A stretch of 41,367 nt of DNA. Source: an uncultured bacterium (lineage in GTDB: Bacteria; Verrucomicrobiota; Lentisphaeria; Victivallales; UBA1829). The stretch spans positions 1-41,367 of the forward strand of contig URNX01000028.1 of the NCBI GenBank assembly GCA_900549415.1. Reading direction: 5' to 3'. The position numbers and the translations under genes were made by a program. A model generated the notes under the pieces. The model did no database searches. It was not told where the DNA came from and was given only the letters and a program-made list of their open reading frames with translations. Shown here piece after piece: positions 1 through 8,273 of the stretch (position 1 is its first letter; each line of letters opens with the position of its first letter).

Positions 1-608
1 AAAGCGCGCCCGTCCAGCATCGGTCCCTGATCGGTCCATCCGCCTGTTCCGTCGCCGGCGACGGAGTCGCGGACCGCCCGGTTCGCATAGCTCGCCACAT
101 CGACGGGCATTCCCAGATCTTTGAGTTCGATGTTGCGGATTTCGAAATTCCCGCATGCGTTTTCAAAGCCGATGACGAGACGGAACAGTTTCAGATCGGC
201 GGGAACCCGAATGATTTTTCTGAAAGAGGTCCAGTCCTTCTGAGCCGGGTTGATGCGGATTCCGTCCCACGCCGTTTCTCCGTTTTTCCGGAACATGGCG
301 AACTGGATATACCCCTGTTTTTTTCCGCCTTCCGCGGGGGCATCCATCCAGCGGGTCTCTGCGGAAAATTCCACGAGATGCCCCGCAAACGATTGCGGGA
401 TATCTGTCCGGACACCTTGTTTGATGAATTTCACATCTTTCGGCCAGACAGGAAGCGAGCATTTCAGAACGCCGTTTTCCCAGATAAAGCTGCTGGCGAC
501 ATTTGCCGGAACGCAGGTTTTCTGTTTGAAATCCCGTTCGTCGAGGGGTTCCGCCAAAAGCATGACGGACGCAAGAGAGAGTCCGAGTGCGAGAATTAAT
601 TTTTTCAT
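1..608 (-). CDS. Secreted carbohydrate-binding-type protein, 3' end beyond the window
   Basis: About 202 residues are visible, reading leftward from an ATG at 608 and still open at base 1. The first 20 residues (MKKLILALGLSLASVMLLAE) form a typical signal peptide, so the protein is probably exported. The next ~150 residues look like a beta-sandwich carbohydrate-binding domain (motifs FSAETRW, YIQFAMF, FEIRNIELKDLG). The last visible part, DSVAGDGTGGWTDQGP, resembles the start of a repeat often seen in large secreted glycan-binding proteins of Lentisphaerota and Planctomycetota; that comparison is from memory. The ribosome site is AAGGAAA about 7 bases before the start. It lies 30 bases downstream of the pseudopilin gene and is probably co-transcribed with it. 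A catalytic domain may follow beyond the edge. The signal peptide and partial status are certain; the function is inferred. Confidence 0.7.
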   Translation of the reverse strand, partial: MKKLILALGLSLASVMLLAEPLDERDFKQKTCVPANVASSFIWENGVLKCSLPVWPKDVKFIKQGVRTDIPQSFAGHLVEFSAETRWMDAPAEGGKKQGYIQFAMFRKNGETAWDGIRINPAQKDWTSFRKIIRVPADLKLFRLVIGFENACGNFEIRNIELKDLGMPVDVASYANRAVRDSVAGDGTGGWTDQGPMLDGRA

Positions 609-638
609 TTTTTTGGTTTCCTTATTCTGTTGTTGGTT

Positions 639-1397
639 TTATTTCGGATTGTCCCCTTCGCCCCAGTACCAGGAGTTCCAGGAGCCGCCCGGGAGATACC
701 GTTCTTTCTGAAGAAGAACATGACCGTCCGCAAAGGTCTGGTTCGCAGTCAGGCCGGGATGGCGGTAGCTGATCAGCCCCACAGGGTATGCTGGCACCGG
801 AGCCACTAAAGTCGCATACCCCTTCGTGGATTTCATATCTGCATAGAGCAACCGTTCGGAAGGACGCTTCAGACGGGAGATCCAGCGGTTGTTTATGTAA
901 TAATCGCCGCCCTCCACCATGAAGAGATTCATTCCGATATGCTGGTTCCCGACATTTTTCACATTGAAAAGCTCTGTGACCGCGGGGCATGCAAAACAGG
1001 CAAGAGCGGGTTTATTCAGATCATTGGGCTCCAAATCAAGGAACTGGTATCCGCGCTCAATCGGTTTTTTGGTGATATAGCTCCAGAGAAGAGTCATTTC
1101 CACCACATTGGTCGAGCTTGTACCAATGTTGATTTCATGAGAGACGGGCAAACATCCCAGATTGTCGTCCGCATACATCTGCGTATATGTGCCAAGCTGC
1201 TTCTGATTGGACGTGCACGAGATTGCGCGAGCCTTGTTCCGTGCCGCGCCCAGAGTAGGTAAAAGCATGCCGGCAAGGATTGCGATGATCGCAATTACTA
1301 CGAGGAGTTCCACAAGAGTGAATTTCCTGAACCTGCGCTTCAGATGCTGTCCAGACCGGGAGTTGAAAATAGAGAATGCTGTTGATTGAAGTGCCAT
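639..1397 (-). CDS. Pseudopilin-like protein with type IV prepilin N-terminus and C-terminal H-x10-DG motif
   Basis: About 252 residues. The basic leader (HLKRRFRK) is followed by FTLVELLVVIAIIAILAGML, the classic prepilin methylation/cleavage helix with Glu at +5. The residue before the Phe is Lys, not the usual Gly. The C-terminal half ends in RHPGLTANQTFADGHV, a slightly longer version of the H-x9-DG motif found in the expanded pseudopilin families of Planctomycetota and Lentisphaerota. The start at 1397 is preferred because AAGGAAG sits 8 bases upstream. An in-frame ATG at 1436 (AAGGA 11 bases upstream) would add 13 residues and is possible; that ATG overlaps the stop of a 7-codon ORF. 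The gene lies between an atypical LacI-type regulator and a secreted carbohydrate-binding-type protein, suggesting a role at the cell surface in glycan use rather than in a pilus. The role is inferred. Confidence 0.8.
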   Translation of the reverse strand: MALQSTAFSIFNSRSGQHLKRRFRKFTLVELLVVIAIIAILAGMLLPTLGAARNKARAISCTSNQKQLGTYTQMYADDNLGCLPVSHEINIGTSSTNVVEMTLLWSYITKKPIERGYQFLDLEPNDLNKPALACFACPAVTELFNVKNVGNQHIGMNLFMVEGGDYYINNRWISRLKRPSERLLYADMKSTKGYATLVAPVPAYPVGLISYRHPGLTANQTFADGHVLLQKERYLPGGSWNSWYWGEGDNPK

Positions 1398-1467
1398 TGC
1401 ACGGTCTTCCTTTTGTTTGTTTTGTCTGTTGTTCATAAAAACTGCAATCCTTTCATTTTTTGTATTT

Positions 1468-2436
1468 TTATGACTTGGTTGAATTTCTGTTCCGGCTGTT
1501 TTTGCAGACAACCAGTCTTGTCGGCAGAAGTGTTATGATGTGCGGCTCGCGCAGAAGCGGGCGGTTGCGCAGGTAAAAAGCAACAAAATCCTGGAGTCTG
1601 TCGACATCAAAATCAATATAGGCGTCCAGCTTCGGCGCGATCTTGAGCGCACGGATTTCACGGATGTATTTCGGATCGTTGAACATCAGACGGAAAATTT
1701 TTGATTTGTCACGCTCCAGAAGCGGGTCAAGCACAACCCACGGAGTGCCGTTCTGGTAGAAATAGGCGTCGTAATCATCTTTGTGTTTCGCATAAAAACG
1801 CAGGAGTTCATTGTCGCCTTCATAATGAATCAGGTCGCAGCGAACCTGCGGGTAACGCTCTTTCGCGATCGCATGCAGAAAAATGGAACGTTCCGCGGAA
1901 TCGGAGCAGACGGTCTTGATGAAAAGGGCGATTCTTCCGAATTTGCTGCAGAGAAAATCCGCGGCAAGACGGGCGCCGCCGACATTGTCCGCGGAGATAT
2001 GCAGCTCCGCTTCCTGTGCATTTTCACCGAAAAGACTGACCCGGTAGATTGACGGATTGATATCGCGTGCAATCCGGAACCAGTCGTCACTCTGAAGCCC
2101 GGAAAAAACAACGGCGTCCGCATCCTCCAGCTCCTTTCGCAATGCGGCAGGATGACGCAGGGAATTCGTCAGAACAGTCTCATAATTTTCCAGCTGCAGA
2201 CGTTTGAAAACTTTCCGGGCAATCTGTTCGGAATAGAGATTGTCAAAGGAAACATCCACAACGATTTTTTCATTTTCGCTATTGCTCTGAACCATATACC
2301 CGTGTATGTTGAGAAGGTGGATAACAGCGTCGCGGGTGCTGGCTTTTACCTGCGGATCATTGCGTAAAATGCGAAAGAGCGTTCTCTGAGAAAATCCGCT
2401 CTGTTCCGCCAATGCTTTCAATGTTATCTTTTTCAT
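1468..2436 (-). CDS. Atypical LacI-type transcriptional regulator
   Basis: 322 residues. An N-terminal helix-turn-helix (residues ~3-50, ITLKALAEQSGFSQRTLFRI then ASTRDAVIHLLNIHGY) matches the LacI layout. The remaining ~270 residues form a weakly conserved periplasmic-binding-protein-like effector domain, with INPSIYRVSLF and ISADNVGGARLAADFL. The same blocks occur in the regulator at 11971-12960, so the two are paralogs. The C-terminal LacI blocks (VVGFDD, LTTV) are missing or highly altered. The gene is divergent from the GH99-like/GH35/esterase operon and upstream of the pseudopilin gene, so it probably controls both arms in response to a sugar released by these enzymes. The start has good HTH phasing and a TTG-TTT / TATAAT promoter upstream. 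The ligand is unknown. Confidence 0.85.
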   Translation of the reverse strand: MKKITLKALAEQSGFSQRTLFRILRNDPQVKASTRDAVIHLLNIHGYMVQSNSENEKIVVDVSFDNLYSEQIARKVFKRLQLENYETVLTNSLRHPAALRKELEDADAVVFSGLQSDDWFRIARDINPSIYRVSLFGENAQEAELHISADNVGGARLAADFLCSKFGRIALFIKTVCSDSAERSIFLHAIAKERYPQVRCDLIHYEGDNELLRFYAKHKDDYDAYFYQNGTPWVVLDPLLERDKSKIFRLMFNDPKYIREIRALKIAPKLDAYIDFDVDRLQDFVAFYLRNRPLLREPHIITLLPTRLVVCKNSRNRNSTKS

Positions 2437-2467
2437 TTTCGCCTCACCGGCTCCTTCGTTTTAATAA

Positions 2468-2495
2468 ATTATACTCCAGATTCTAAAAAAAACAA
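2468..2495 (-). promoter_or_regulatory. Predicted sigma70 promoter for the leftward regulator operon
   Basis: Read leftward: -35 TTGTTT (2495-2490), a 16-base spacer, then a perfect -10 TATAAT (2473-2468). The start codon of the LacI-type gene is 32 bases beyond. The -10 context GGAGTATAATTT closely matches the -10 context of the opposing promoter (AGAGTATAATTT), so one regulator could recognise both. Confidence 0.6.
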
Positions 2496-2516
2496 GAGGG
2501 GTAAAACGGGAATTTC

Positions 2517-2532
2517 TGGCAGAAAACTGCCA
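2517..2532. promoter_or_regulatory. Candidate operator palindrome between divergent promoters
   Basis: TGGCAG-AAAA-CTGCCA is a perfect inverted repeat with 6-base arms in the 227-base gap between the LacI-type gene and the GH99-like gene. It lies upstream of both -35 boxes, a position suiting activation or looping rather than simple blocking. Assignment to the neighbouring regulator is inference. Confidence 0.45.
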
Positions 2533-2593
2533 ATAAAGCGCATTTTTTAAACCGTTTTGTCATATTCATGCCAAAGATTCCTTTTTCATCCTC

Positions 2594-2622
2594 TTGCCTT
2601 TTTTACAGTTTCAGAGTATAAT
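2594..2622 (+). promoter_or_regulatory. Predicted sigma70 promoter for the GH99-like/GH35/esterase operon
   Basis: -35 TTGCCT (2594-2599), a 17-base spacer and -10 TATAAT (2617-2622), followed about 40 bases later by the start codon of the GH99-like gene with AAAGGAG just before it. Spacing and -10 are ideal. Confidence 0.65.
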
Positions 2623-2663
2623 TTCAGACAACCACACAACATTTATAAAAAAGGAGTTGAAAA

Positions 2664-3791
2664 ATGGCAAAACGTCCAATCGTCGCAACGTATTATTTCC
2701 CGAACTGGCACTGCGATCCGCGCATTGAAGCCCTTCATGGAAAGGGATGGACCGAATGGCGCGTGGCGCAGTATGCCACACCGCGTTTTCCCGGACACAT
2801 TCAGCCGAAAGTTCCTCTCTGGGGATATCAGGATGAATCCAAGCCCGAAGTCATGGAGCAGAAAATCAGCGCGGCAAAAGCGTATGGTATAGACGCTTTT
2901 ATTTTTGACTGGTACTGTTTCAACGACGGTCCCTACCGTGAGCGCTGCCTGAACGAGGGATTCCTCAATGCACCAAACTGCGGAAAGATCAAATTCGCTC
3001 TGATGTGGTGCAACCACAACCCGATCTACGCGCATCCGGGTTCCTACTGGAAACCTGCGGAAATGAACTGGAAGGGAGAAGACATCACGCCTGAAACCTT
3101 CCGGAGGGAAACGTCGCTCTATATTGAAAAATATATGAGCCGTCCGAACTATCTGCGCGTGGACGGCGGGCTCTATTTCAGCACCTGGCAGCCGCAGAAA
3201 CTGATTCACTATTTCGGCGGTGAAGAGGTCACGGCGGAGCTTATCCGCGAATTCCGCGACAAGGTTCAGAAAGCCGGACTCGGCGAGCTCAACATGAATG
3301 CCCACTGTGACTGCTGGGACAGCTCGCCCGGCAGTTATGAGAACTATGAGGCAATGCTCAAGCGCGCCGGTTTCAACACCATATCGACCTATAACTGGAG
3401 CAATTCCGGCGATTTCTTCCCGTCCGAAGAATATTCGTACTGGATGCACAAAGCGCTTCTGGCGATCAAGGATCAGTGTGAACGTTTCACGCTTCCCTTC
3501 TCTCCCATCGCGTGCCCGGGCTGGGATGTGTCACCGCGCACGGTGCAGTCGGATATGTTCGAGCAGCGCGGCTATCCGTTCGGAACGGTCATCGTCAACA
3601 ACACGCCGGACCTATTCCAGGATGCTCTGGAATACATCAAAGAACTTCATGACACAGGCGTCAGCAAGAGCGAAATGATTCAAATCCCCTGCTGGAACGA
3701 ATGGACCGAAGGTTCCTATCTGGAACCCGACACCCGCTACGGCTACGGTTTCCTCCAGGCCGTCAAAAATGTTTTCGGGGTTGCAAAATGA
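2664..3791 (+). CDS. GH99-like / WbsX-family glycosidase
   Basis: 375 residues with no signal peptide (MAKRPIVATYYFPNWH). The N-terminal YYFPNWH, GWTEWR and FIFDWYCFNDG blocks and the C-terminal WNEWTEGSYLEPD block match the GH99-like family that includes WbsX proteins. In characterised GH99 endo-alpha-mannosidases two Glu in an ExxE arrangement within this last block are catalytic; here they would be E346 and E349. The family often acts on alpha-mannosides, but some members are annotated as O-antigen enzymes, so the substrate is uncertain. AAAGGAG lies just upstream of the start. Its TGA overlaps the ATG of the GH35 gene, so the two are translationally coupled. It probably works inside the cell on oligosaccharides taken up, as part of this locus. 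Confidence 0.85.
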   Translation: MAKRPIVATYYFPNWHCDPRIEALHGKGWTEWRVAQYATPRFPGHIQPKVPLWGYQDESKPEVMEQKISAAKAYGIDAFIFDWYCFNDGPYRERCLNEGFLNAPNCGKIKFALMWCNHNPIYAHPGSYWKPAEMNWKGEDITPETFRRETSLYIEKYMSRPNYLRVDGGLYFSTWQPQKLIHYFGGEEVTAELIREFRDKVQKAGLGELNMNAHCDCWDSSPGSYENYEAMLKRAGFNTISTYNWSNSGDFFPSEEYSYWMHKALLAIKDQCERFTLPFSPIACPGWDVSPRTVQSDMFEQRGYPFGTVIVNNTPDLFQDALEYIKELHDTGVSKSEMIQIPCWNEWTEGSYLEPDTRYGYGFLQAVKNVFGVAK

Positions 3792-5551
3792 GGACGGAAA
3801 TCAAAAACAGACAATTCCTGCTCGACGGCAAACCATTCCGCATTCTTTCGGGTGAAATGCACTATTTCCGTGTCCCGCGCGAGTACTGGCGGGACCGTCT
3901 GCTCAAACTCAAAGCGTGCGGACTCAACACCGTTGCGACCTACATGCCGTGGAATCTTCACGAGCGCACTCCGGGGAAGTTCAACTTCTCCGGAATGCTC
4001 GACGTCCGCCATTTTCTCGAACTCGCGGATGAACTCGGAATCAAAGTTCTGCTGCGTCCCGGTCCGTACATCTGTTCCGAGTGGGAATTCGGCGGATTTC
4101 CCGCGTGGCTTCTCGCGGTCAAAGGATTGCGTCTGCGCTGCTCCGAACCGCAGTACATGGGCTTCGTGAAGCGTTATTTCAAAGCCGTTTTTGAACAGGT
4201 GAAGGGGTTCTATACACGAAACATCATCATGCTCCAGATTGAAAACGGCTATGCTTCCTACGGGAATGACATGGTCTACTACGACTTTCTGAAGAAGCTT
4301 GTCGACGACAGCGGTTATCAGAATGTTGTCATCGCGGCGGACGGCGACAGCGACACTCGGATTTCCACCGAGGTTCCGGAGGGCGTCTGGCGCACGCTGA
4401 TGTGCGGCAACGAAAACCCGGTTCCGCAGCTCGAATTCAACCAGTCGGAACAGCCCGATATGCCGCAGTTCATTGTGGAATACTGGAACGGTCAGCACAT
4501 GAGCACCGGACAGCCGATCCGTCCGCGCGATCCGGTTCTGATTGTGGAGAATCTGAAAAAGGCGCTTGAATGGGGCGCGCATATCAATCTCTACATGTTC
4601 CACGGCGGCACGAATTTCGGCTTCCAGAACGGGGCGATGACGAGTCTAGACGGTTGGAGCAGTCAGCTGATTACAAGCTACGACATGGCCGCACCCGTCA
4701 GCGAGGCCGGAGATGTCCGGGAACTCTACCGGATGTACCGTCCGTTGTTTGCAAAATTCAATCCTGAATTTTCACTTGACACCCCGATCCCCGCGGATTG
4801 CCCGAAAGCGTCATACGGAGAAATCGCGTTAACCGAATTTGCCCCGCTTTCATCGAATCTGGATGCGCTCTCCGTCAACGCAACGGAATCGCCGTGTCCG
4901 CTCACTTTGGAAGAGATCGGCGGCGACTACGGTTTTGCACGTTATACCACGCACCTCAAGCCGCAGACGTTTACGCTTCCGGTAAAAGTCGTCGGTCTTG
5001 CCGACCGTGCGTGGGTGTTTTACAACGGCAAATTTGTGAAACATCTCTGGAAAGGCAACGAATCCTTCACGGTCGAAACCGGCAAAGGCGGCACGCTGGA
5101 AATCATTGTCGAGAACATGAGCCGCACGAACTTCTTCTGCAACACGGAACATAATCAGAAAGGTATTACGGACGGCGTGATTCTGAACGGACAGCAGTTC
5201 CAGCACGGCTGGACGACTTCTGCGATGCCGATGGAGGATACGTCGAAAGTCGTCTACGGACCCCTTCCGGAATTTCCGGTGAAGAACAACATCGGTTTCT
5301 TCCGTGCGGAGTTCGAAATTGCGGACGCCCCGGCGGACACATTCCTGTACGTTCCTGCCGGCGACCGCGGATTCTGCCGGATCAATGGAATCATCCTCGG
5401 TCGCTACGACAAGAGCGGTCCGTTCCATACGCTGTACGTTCCAGCGCCGTTCCTGCGCAAGGGGAAAAACACGGTGGAAGTGTTTGAGTACGACAACCTC
5501 GGTCGTCCCGCGGTTCAGTTCCTGGCTCATCCGCTCGTCGGCGGATTCTGA
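3788..5551 (+). CDS. GH35 beta-galactosidase
   Basis: 587 residues. The N-terminal TIM barrel has the GH35 signatures FRILSGEMHYFRVPREYWRD, TYMPWNLHE and RPGPYICSEWEFGGFPAWL. The likely acid/base is E152 (LQIENGYA) and the likely nucleophile E231 (FIVEYWNG). The C-terminal third carries beta-sandwich jelly-roll domains (GDRGFCRINGIILGRYDKSGP). The start is the ATG at 3788 that overlaps the upstream stop; the open frame extends further 5' but only over the preceding gene. There is no signal peptide, so action is probably cytoplasmic. The family removes terminal beta-galactose from oligosaccharides such as galactans or host glycans. It sits between the GH99-like gene and an esterase in one operon. 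Confidence 0.93.
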   Translation: MRTEIKNRQFLLDGKPFRILSGEMHYFRVPREYWRDRLLKLKACGLNTVATYMPWNLHERTPGKFNFSGMLDVRHFLELADELGIKVLLRPGPYICSEWEFGGFPAWLLAVKGLRLRCSEPQYMGFVKRYFKAVFEQVKGFYTRNIIMLQIENGYASYGNDMVYYDFLKKLVDDSGYQNVVIAADGDSDTRISTEVPEGVWRTLMCGNENPVPQLEFNQSEQPDMPQFIVEYWNGQHMSTGQPIRPRDPVLIVENLKKALEWGAHINLYMFHGGTNFGFQNGAMTSLDGWSSQLITSYDMAAPVSEAGDVRELYRMYRPLFAKFNPEFSLDTPIPADCPKASYGEIALTEFAPLSSNLDALSVNATESPCPLTLEEIGGDYGFARYTTHLKPQTFTLPVKVVGLADRAWVFYNGKFVKHLWKGNESFTVETGKGGTLEIIVENMSRTNFFCNTEHNQKGITDGVILNGQQFQHGWTTSAMPMEDTSKVVYGPLPEFPVKNNIGFFRAEFEIADAPADTFLYVPAGDRGFCRINGIILGRYDKSGPFHTLYVPAPFLRKGKNTVEVFEYDNLGRPAVQFLAHPLVGGF

Positions 5552-5568
5552 AGAAAAAAGGAGCAGCC

Positions 5569-6339
5569 ATGCGTATCATCAACAGTATCTCCTATTGCCC
5601 CCCGCTGGGATTCCGCGGGCTTGGCGACCTTTATCTTCCGGATAACGTCACCCCGGAAACCCGGGCAGTTCTCACAATTCACGGAGGCGGCTGGAGCGCA
5701 CAGGAAAAAAGCACTTTTTCCGGAGTCGCAATCTGGCTTTGCAGTGAACTGAACATGGCGGTTTACAACATCAATTACCGTCTTTCCTCCATTGCCCCGT
5801 GGCCGGCATGCGGGGATGACTGCCTGGAAGCCGGACGTTTTTTCCTTGATGCAGACATTCCGGAATTTCAGGGATTCGACCGCAAGCGGATTTTTGTCAT
5901 GGGAGGTTCCGCCGGCGGTCACCTCGCCCTGATGACGGGACTCCGCCTTCCGCCGGAACGCATCGCCGGAATCGTTTCCATTTCCGGCATTGCGGACGTT
6001 GAAGCGGATTTTCCCGTCGATCCCATGCGCTACAAGATTCTGCTCGGACACACGCCCGCGAAAGAAGATTTTGCGGAAATCTCCCCTGCAACATATCTGA
6101 CGCCCGCAAGCCCGGCAATTCTCTGCACGCATGAACACCATGACAACGTTGTTCCCATTGCTTCCGCCGAGCGTTTTCTGGAAGCAGTTCAGAAAAACGG
6201 CTCCGCGGGAGAAGCCTGTTTTTATGATAAAGATGAAAACGGATACTCTCACAGAATCTGGATTCCTGACAGTGTCCCGCACAAACTTTATCCGGAACTC
6301 GAAAACAGAATTGCAAAGTTCCTGTTCGAACACGCATGA
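5569..6339 (+). CDS. Alpha/beta-hydrolase esterase (BD-FAE/acetyl-esterase type)
   Basis: 256 residues. The oxyanion motif HGGGW and the nucleophile elbow GGSAGG (S114) identify an alpha/beta hydrolase of the esterase/lipase type. D192 (EHHDNVVP) and H228 (YSHRIW) are suitable third and second triad members. There is no signal peptide. AGGAG lies 5-6 bases before the start. It follows the GH35 gene by 17 bases and is probably the last gene of this operon, removing acetyl or acyl groups from the glycan fragments handled by the upstream enzymes. The substrate is inferred from context. Confidence 0.88.
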   Translation: MRIINSISYCPPLGFRGLGDLYLPDNVTPETRAVLTIHGGGWSAQEKSTFSGVAIWLCSELNMAVYNINYRLSSIAPWPACGDDCLEAGRFFLDADIPEFQGFDRKRIFVMGGSAGGHLALMTGLRLPPERIAGIVSISGIADVEADFPVDPMRYKILLGHTPAKEDFAEISPATYLTPASPAILCTHEHHDNVVPIASAERFLEAVQKNGSAGEACFYDKDENGYSHRIWIPDSVPHKLYPELENRIAKFLFEHA

Positions 6340-6349
6340 AAAGCAAATA

Positions 6350-6387
6350 CCTGAAGCGCCGGAAAGTAATGAGTCCGGCGCTTCGGG
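6350..6387 (+). terminator. Strong hairpin after the esterase gene, probable terminator without U-tract
   Basis: A 14-bp stem with one G-T pair (arm 6350-6363, arm 6374-6387) around a 10-base loop, 11 bases past the stop. It is followed by AAAATC, not a T-run, so it may be a weak terminator or a 3'-end stabiliser. Confidence 0.55.
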
Positions 6388-6487
6388 AAAATCTCCAGGT
6401 TCAAAACTTTTCCGAACGTTCCCTTCGCTTCAAACACCGTCCGGACCCGGTCTATTGAAAAATTTACAGCTTATCTGTCTTCCTGAT

Positions 6488-6515
6488 TTGAAAATTCGCA
6501 TTTTTGAGCTATTGT
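6488..6515 (+). promoter_or_regulatory. Possible promoter for the OppD-TPR-mutL operon
   Basis: TTGAAA (6488-6493), 16-base spacer, TATTGT (6510-6515), 29 bases before the ATG at 6544. The -10 is imperfect but the region lies in an otherwise empty 200-base gap after a hairpin. Confidence 0.4.
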
Positions 6516-6543
6516 GTTCCATTCATGAATGAAGGCTGCCGTT

Positions 6544-7548
6544 ATGAACGTTCTGGACGTAAAAAATCTGACCATCGAATTCAAATCGGAACAGGGGTTC
6601 CTGCCCGCTGTGACCGACGTTTCGTTTCATCTTCAAAAAGGCGAAATTCTCGCACTGGTCGGCGAAAGCGGATGCGGAAAAAGCATCTCGTGCATGTCTC
6701 TCTCCCGTCTGCTCCCCTCTCCGCCCGCACGCATCCCGCGCGGCGAAGTTCTGCTGACAAAGCGCGACGGGACAACCGAAGATGTCATGAAGCTCTCTTC
6801 GCGGCAGCTCCGCAAAATCCGCGGCGGCGAAATTGCCTACATCTTCCAGGAACCTTCGGTTTCCCTCAATCCGGTCTTCCGTGTCGGAACACAGATTGCG
6901 GAGGCGATCGAACTGCATCGTCCGGATGTGACCGACGTTGAAGGCGAAGTAGTGAACCTTCTCCGTCAAGTCGGCATTCCGGGTCCGGAAGAACGGGCGA
7001 AACTCTATCCGCACGAAATGTCCGGAGGCATGCAGCAGAGAGTCATGATCGCCATGGCGCTGGCAAGCCGTCCGTCGATTCTGGTTGCGGATGAGCCAAC
7101 CACCGCGCTCGACGTCACCATTCAGGCGCAGATTCTCGAACTCCTCGCGGATCTGCGGAAGGAAACCGGCATGTCGATTATCCTTGTTACCCACAATCTC
7201 GGAATCGTTTCGGAGATGGCGGACCGCGTCTGCGTCATGTACGCGGGGCGGATCGTGGAAACCGCCCCCGTGCGGGAACTGATCGACCGCCCGCGTCATC
7301 CGTACACAACTGCGCTCCTCGCGGCAGTTCCGAAACTCGGAGGCGAACACGGAAAACTCTCCACCATTCCCGGATCCGTGCCGACTCCCGCGCATTTTCC
7401 CGCAGGATGCCGCTTCTGCGACCGATGCGCCCTCCGCCGCACCTTCCCAGAAGCGGAGCAGACCATCTGCGAAACGACCGTCCCGCCGATGCGCGAACTC
7501 TCCCCCGGACACTTCTGCGCATGCCATAAGACAGGAGACGCACAATGA
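6544..7548 (+). CDS. ABC transporter ATP-binding protein, oligopeptide/dipeptide (OppD/DppD) type
   Basis: 334 residues. Walker A is GESGCGKS (40-47), the signature MSGGMQQR, Walker B ILVADEPTTALD, and an H-loop lies in VTHNLGIV. The C-terminal OppD/DppD extension has clustered cysteines (CRFCDRCALRRTF...C), as in family members that bind a 4Fe-4S cluster. The start at 6544 is preferred over the ATG at 6529 because AAGG lies 9 bases upstream of 6544 and nothing precedes 6529. No permease or OppF partner is nearby; the gene instead leads into a TPR gene and mutL, with its stop overlapping the next ATG. A substrate-binding lipoprotein of matching type sits far away at 35999-37786. Whether they form one transporter is unknown. 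Confidence 0.88.
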   Translation: MNVLDVKNLTIEFKSEQGFLPAVTDVSFHLQKGEILALVGESGCGKSISCMSLSRLLPSPPARIPRGEVLLTKRDGTTEDVMKLSSRQLRKIRGGEIAYIFQEPSVSLNPVFRVGTQIAEAIELHRPDVTDVEGEVVNLLRQVGIPGPEERAKLYPHEMSGGMQQRVMIAMALASRPSILVADEPTTALDVTIQAQILELLADLRKETGMSIILVTHNLGIVSEMADRVCVMYAGRIVETAPVRELIDRPRHPYTTALLAAVPKLGGEHGKLSTIPGSVPTPAHFPAGCRFCDRCALRRTFPEAEQTICETTVPPMRELSPGHFCACHKTGDAQ

Positions 7549-8273
7549 AAAACTTTCTTGTCTCCAGCATAAAAAATCCGCTCGCCCCGTTCATTCTTCT
7601 GCTGGCGCTGATTATCCTGATGACGATCATCATCTCCAACATCAAGTCTGCGCGCGAAACGGCGCACGCGCACACGGGACGTCAAAGCCTGCTGTTCGAT
7701 CCGCAACCAGAGGAAACGGATGAAACCGGCGGCACGCCTGCCGCTTCGGAACCAGATATCCGGCACCTCACGGCGGAAGCACTCGACGCCTGGGAGGGCG
7801 GCGATTTTGCCGCGGCCGAGGATAAATTCCGAACCATTCTCGTGTTCCGTCCGAACAACGCCGTTGCACTTTCGCATCTCGGAGCATTGCTGCATCACCG
7901 CGGCGATTACGCTTCCGCCGAACGCATGTTCCGCCGTCAGACCTTGTTTCATCCGGGCGACCCAAACGCCTATCTGAATCTTGCCTCAGTGCTGGCGCGC
8001 CAGAACAAACTCCCGGAGGCGCTTGCCGTCTCCAAACAGAGTCTGCGTCTTGCACCGAAAGCATCCTCGACCAATCTGCTTTCACTTGCAAAAATCTACT
8101 CACAAGCGAAAGATGAGAAGCGCGCGCTCGATTATTTCCGCCGCGCGGCATCCATTTTGGGTCCGCGTCTTGTCGAAGCCGGATGGGATCCCGCATTTGA
8201 CAATATCCGCCAGAATCCGGAATTTCAGTCTCTGCTCCGCGATGCGGGCAAACAGCAAGGAGTCGGCAGATGA
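7545..8273 (+). CDS. Membrane-anchored TPR protein
   Basis: 242 residues. One hydrophobic segment (residues ~10-30, APFILLLALIILMTIIIS) suggests a membrane anchor. It is followed by a charged linker and TPR-like repeats of Ala/Leu helices (ALDAWEGGDFAAAEDKFRTI, ALSHLGALLHHRGDYASAER, LNLASVLARQNKLPEALAVS). Such repeats act in protein-protein contacts; no enzymatic motif is seen. It overlaps the ABC ATPase gene and mutL by 4 bases each, so it is translated with both. Its role is unknown. Confidence 0.8.
   Translation: MKNFLVSSIKNPLAPFILLLALIILMTIIISNIKSARETAHAHTGRQSLLFDPQPEETDETGGTPAASEPDIRHLTAEALDAWEGGDFAAAEDKFRTILVFRPNNAVALSHLGALLHHRGDYASAERMFRRQTLFHPGDPNAYLNLASVLARQNKLPEALAVSKQSLRLAPKASSTNLLSLAKIYSQAKDEKRALDYFRRAASILGPRLVEAGWDPAFDNIRQNPEFQSLLRDAGKQQGVGR

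Noticed and set aside
3701..3787. A longer start for the GH35 protein
   Set aside because: The extension is only a shifted reading of the end of the GH99-like gene; the overlapping ATG at 3788 is the natural start.
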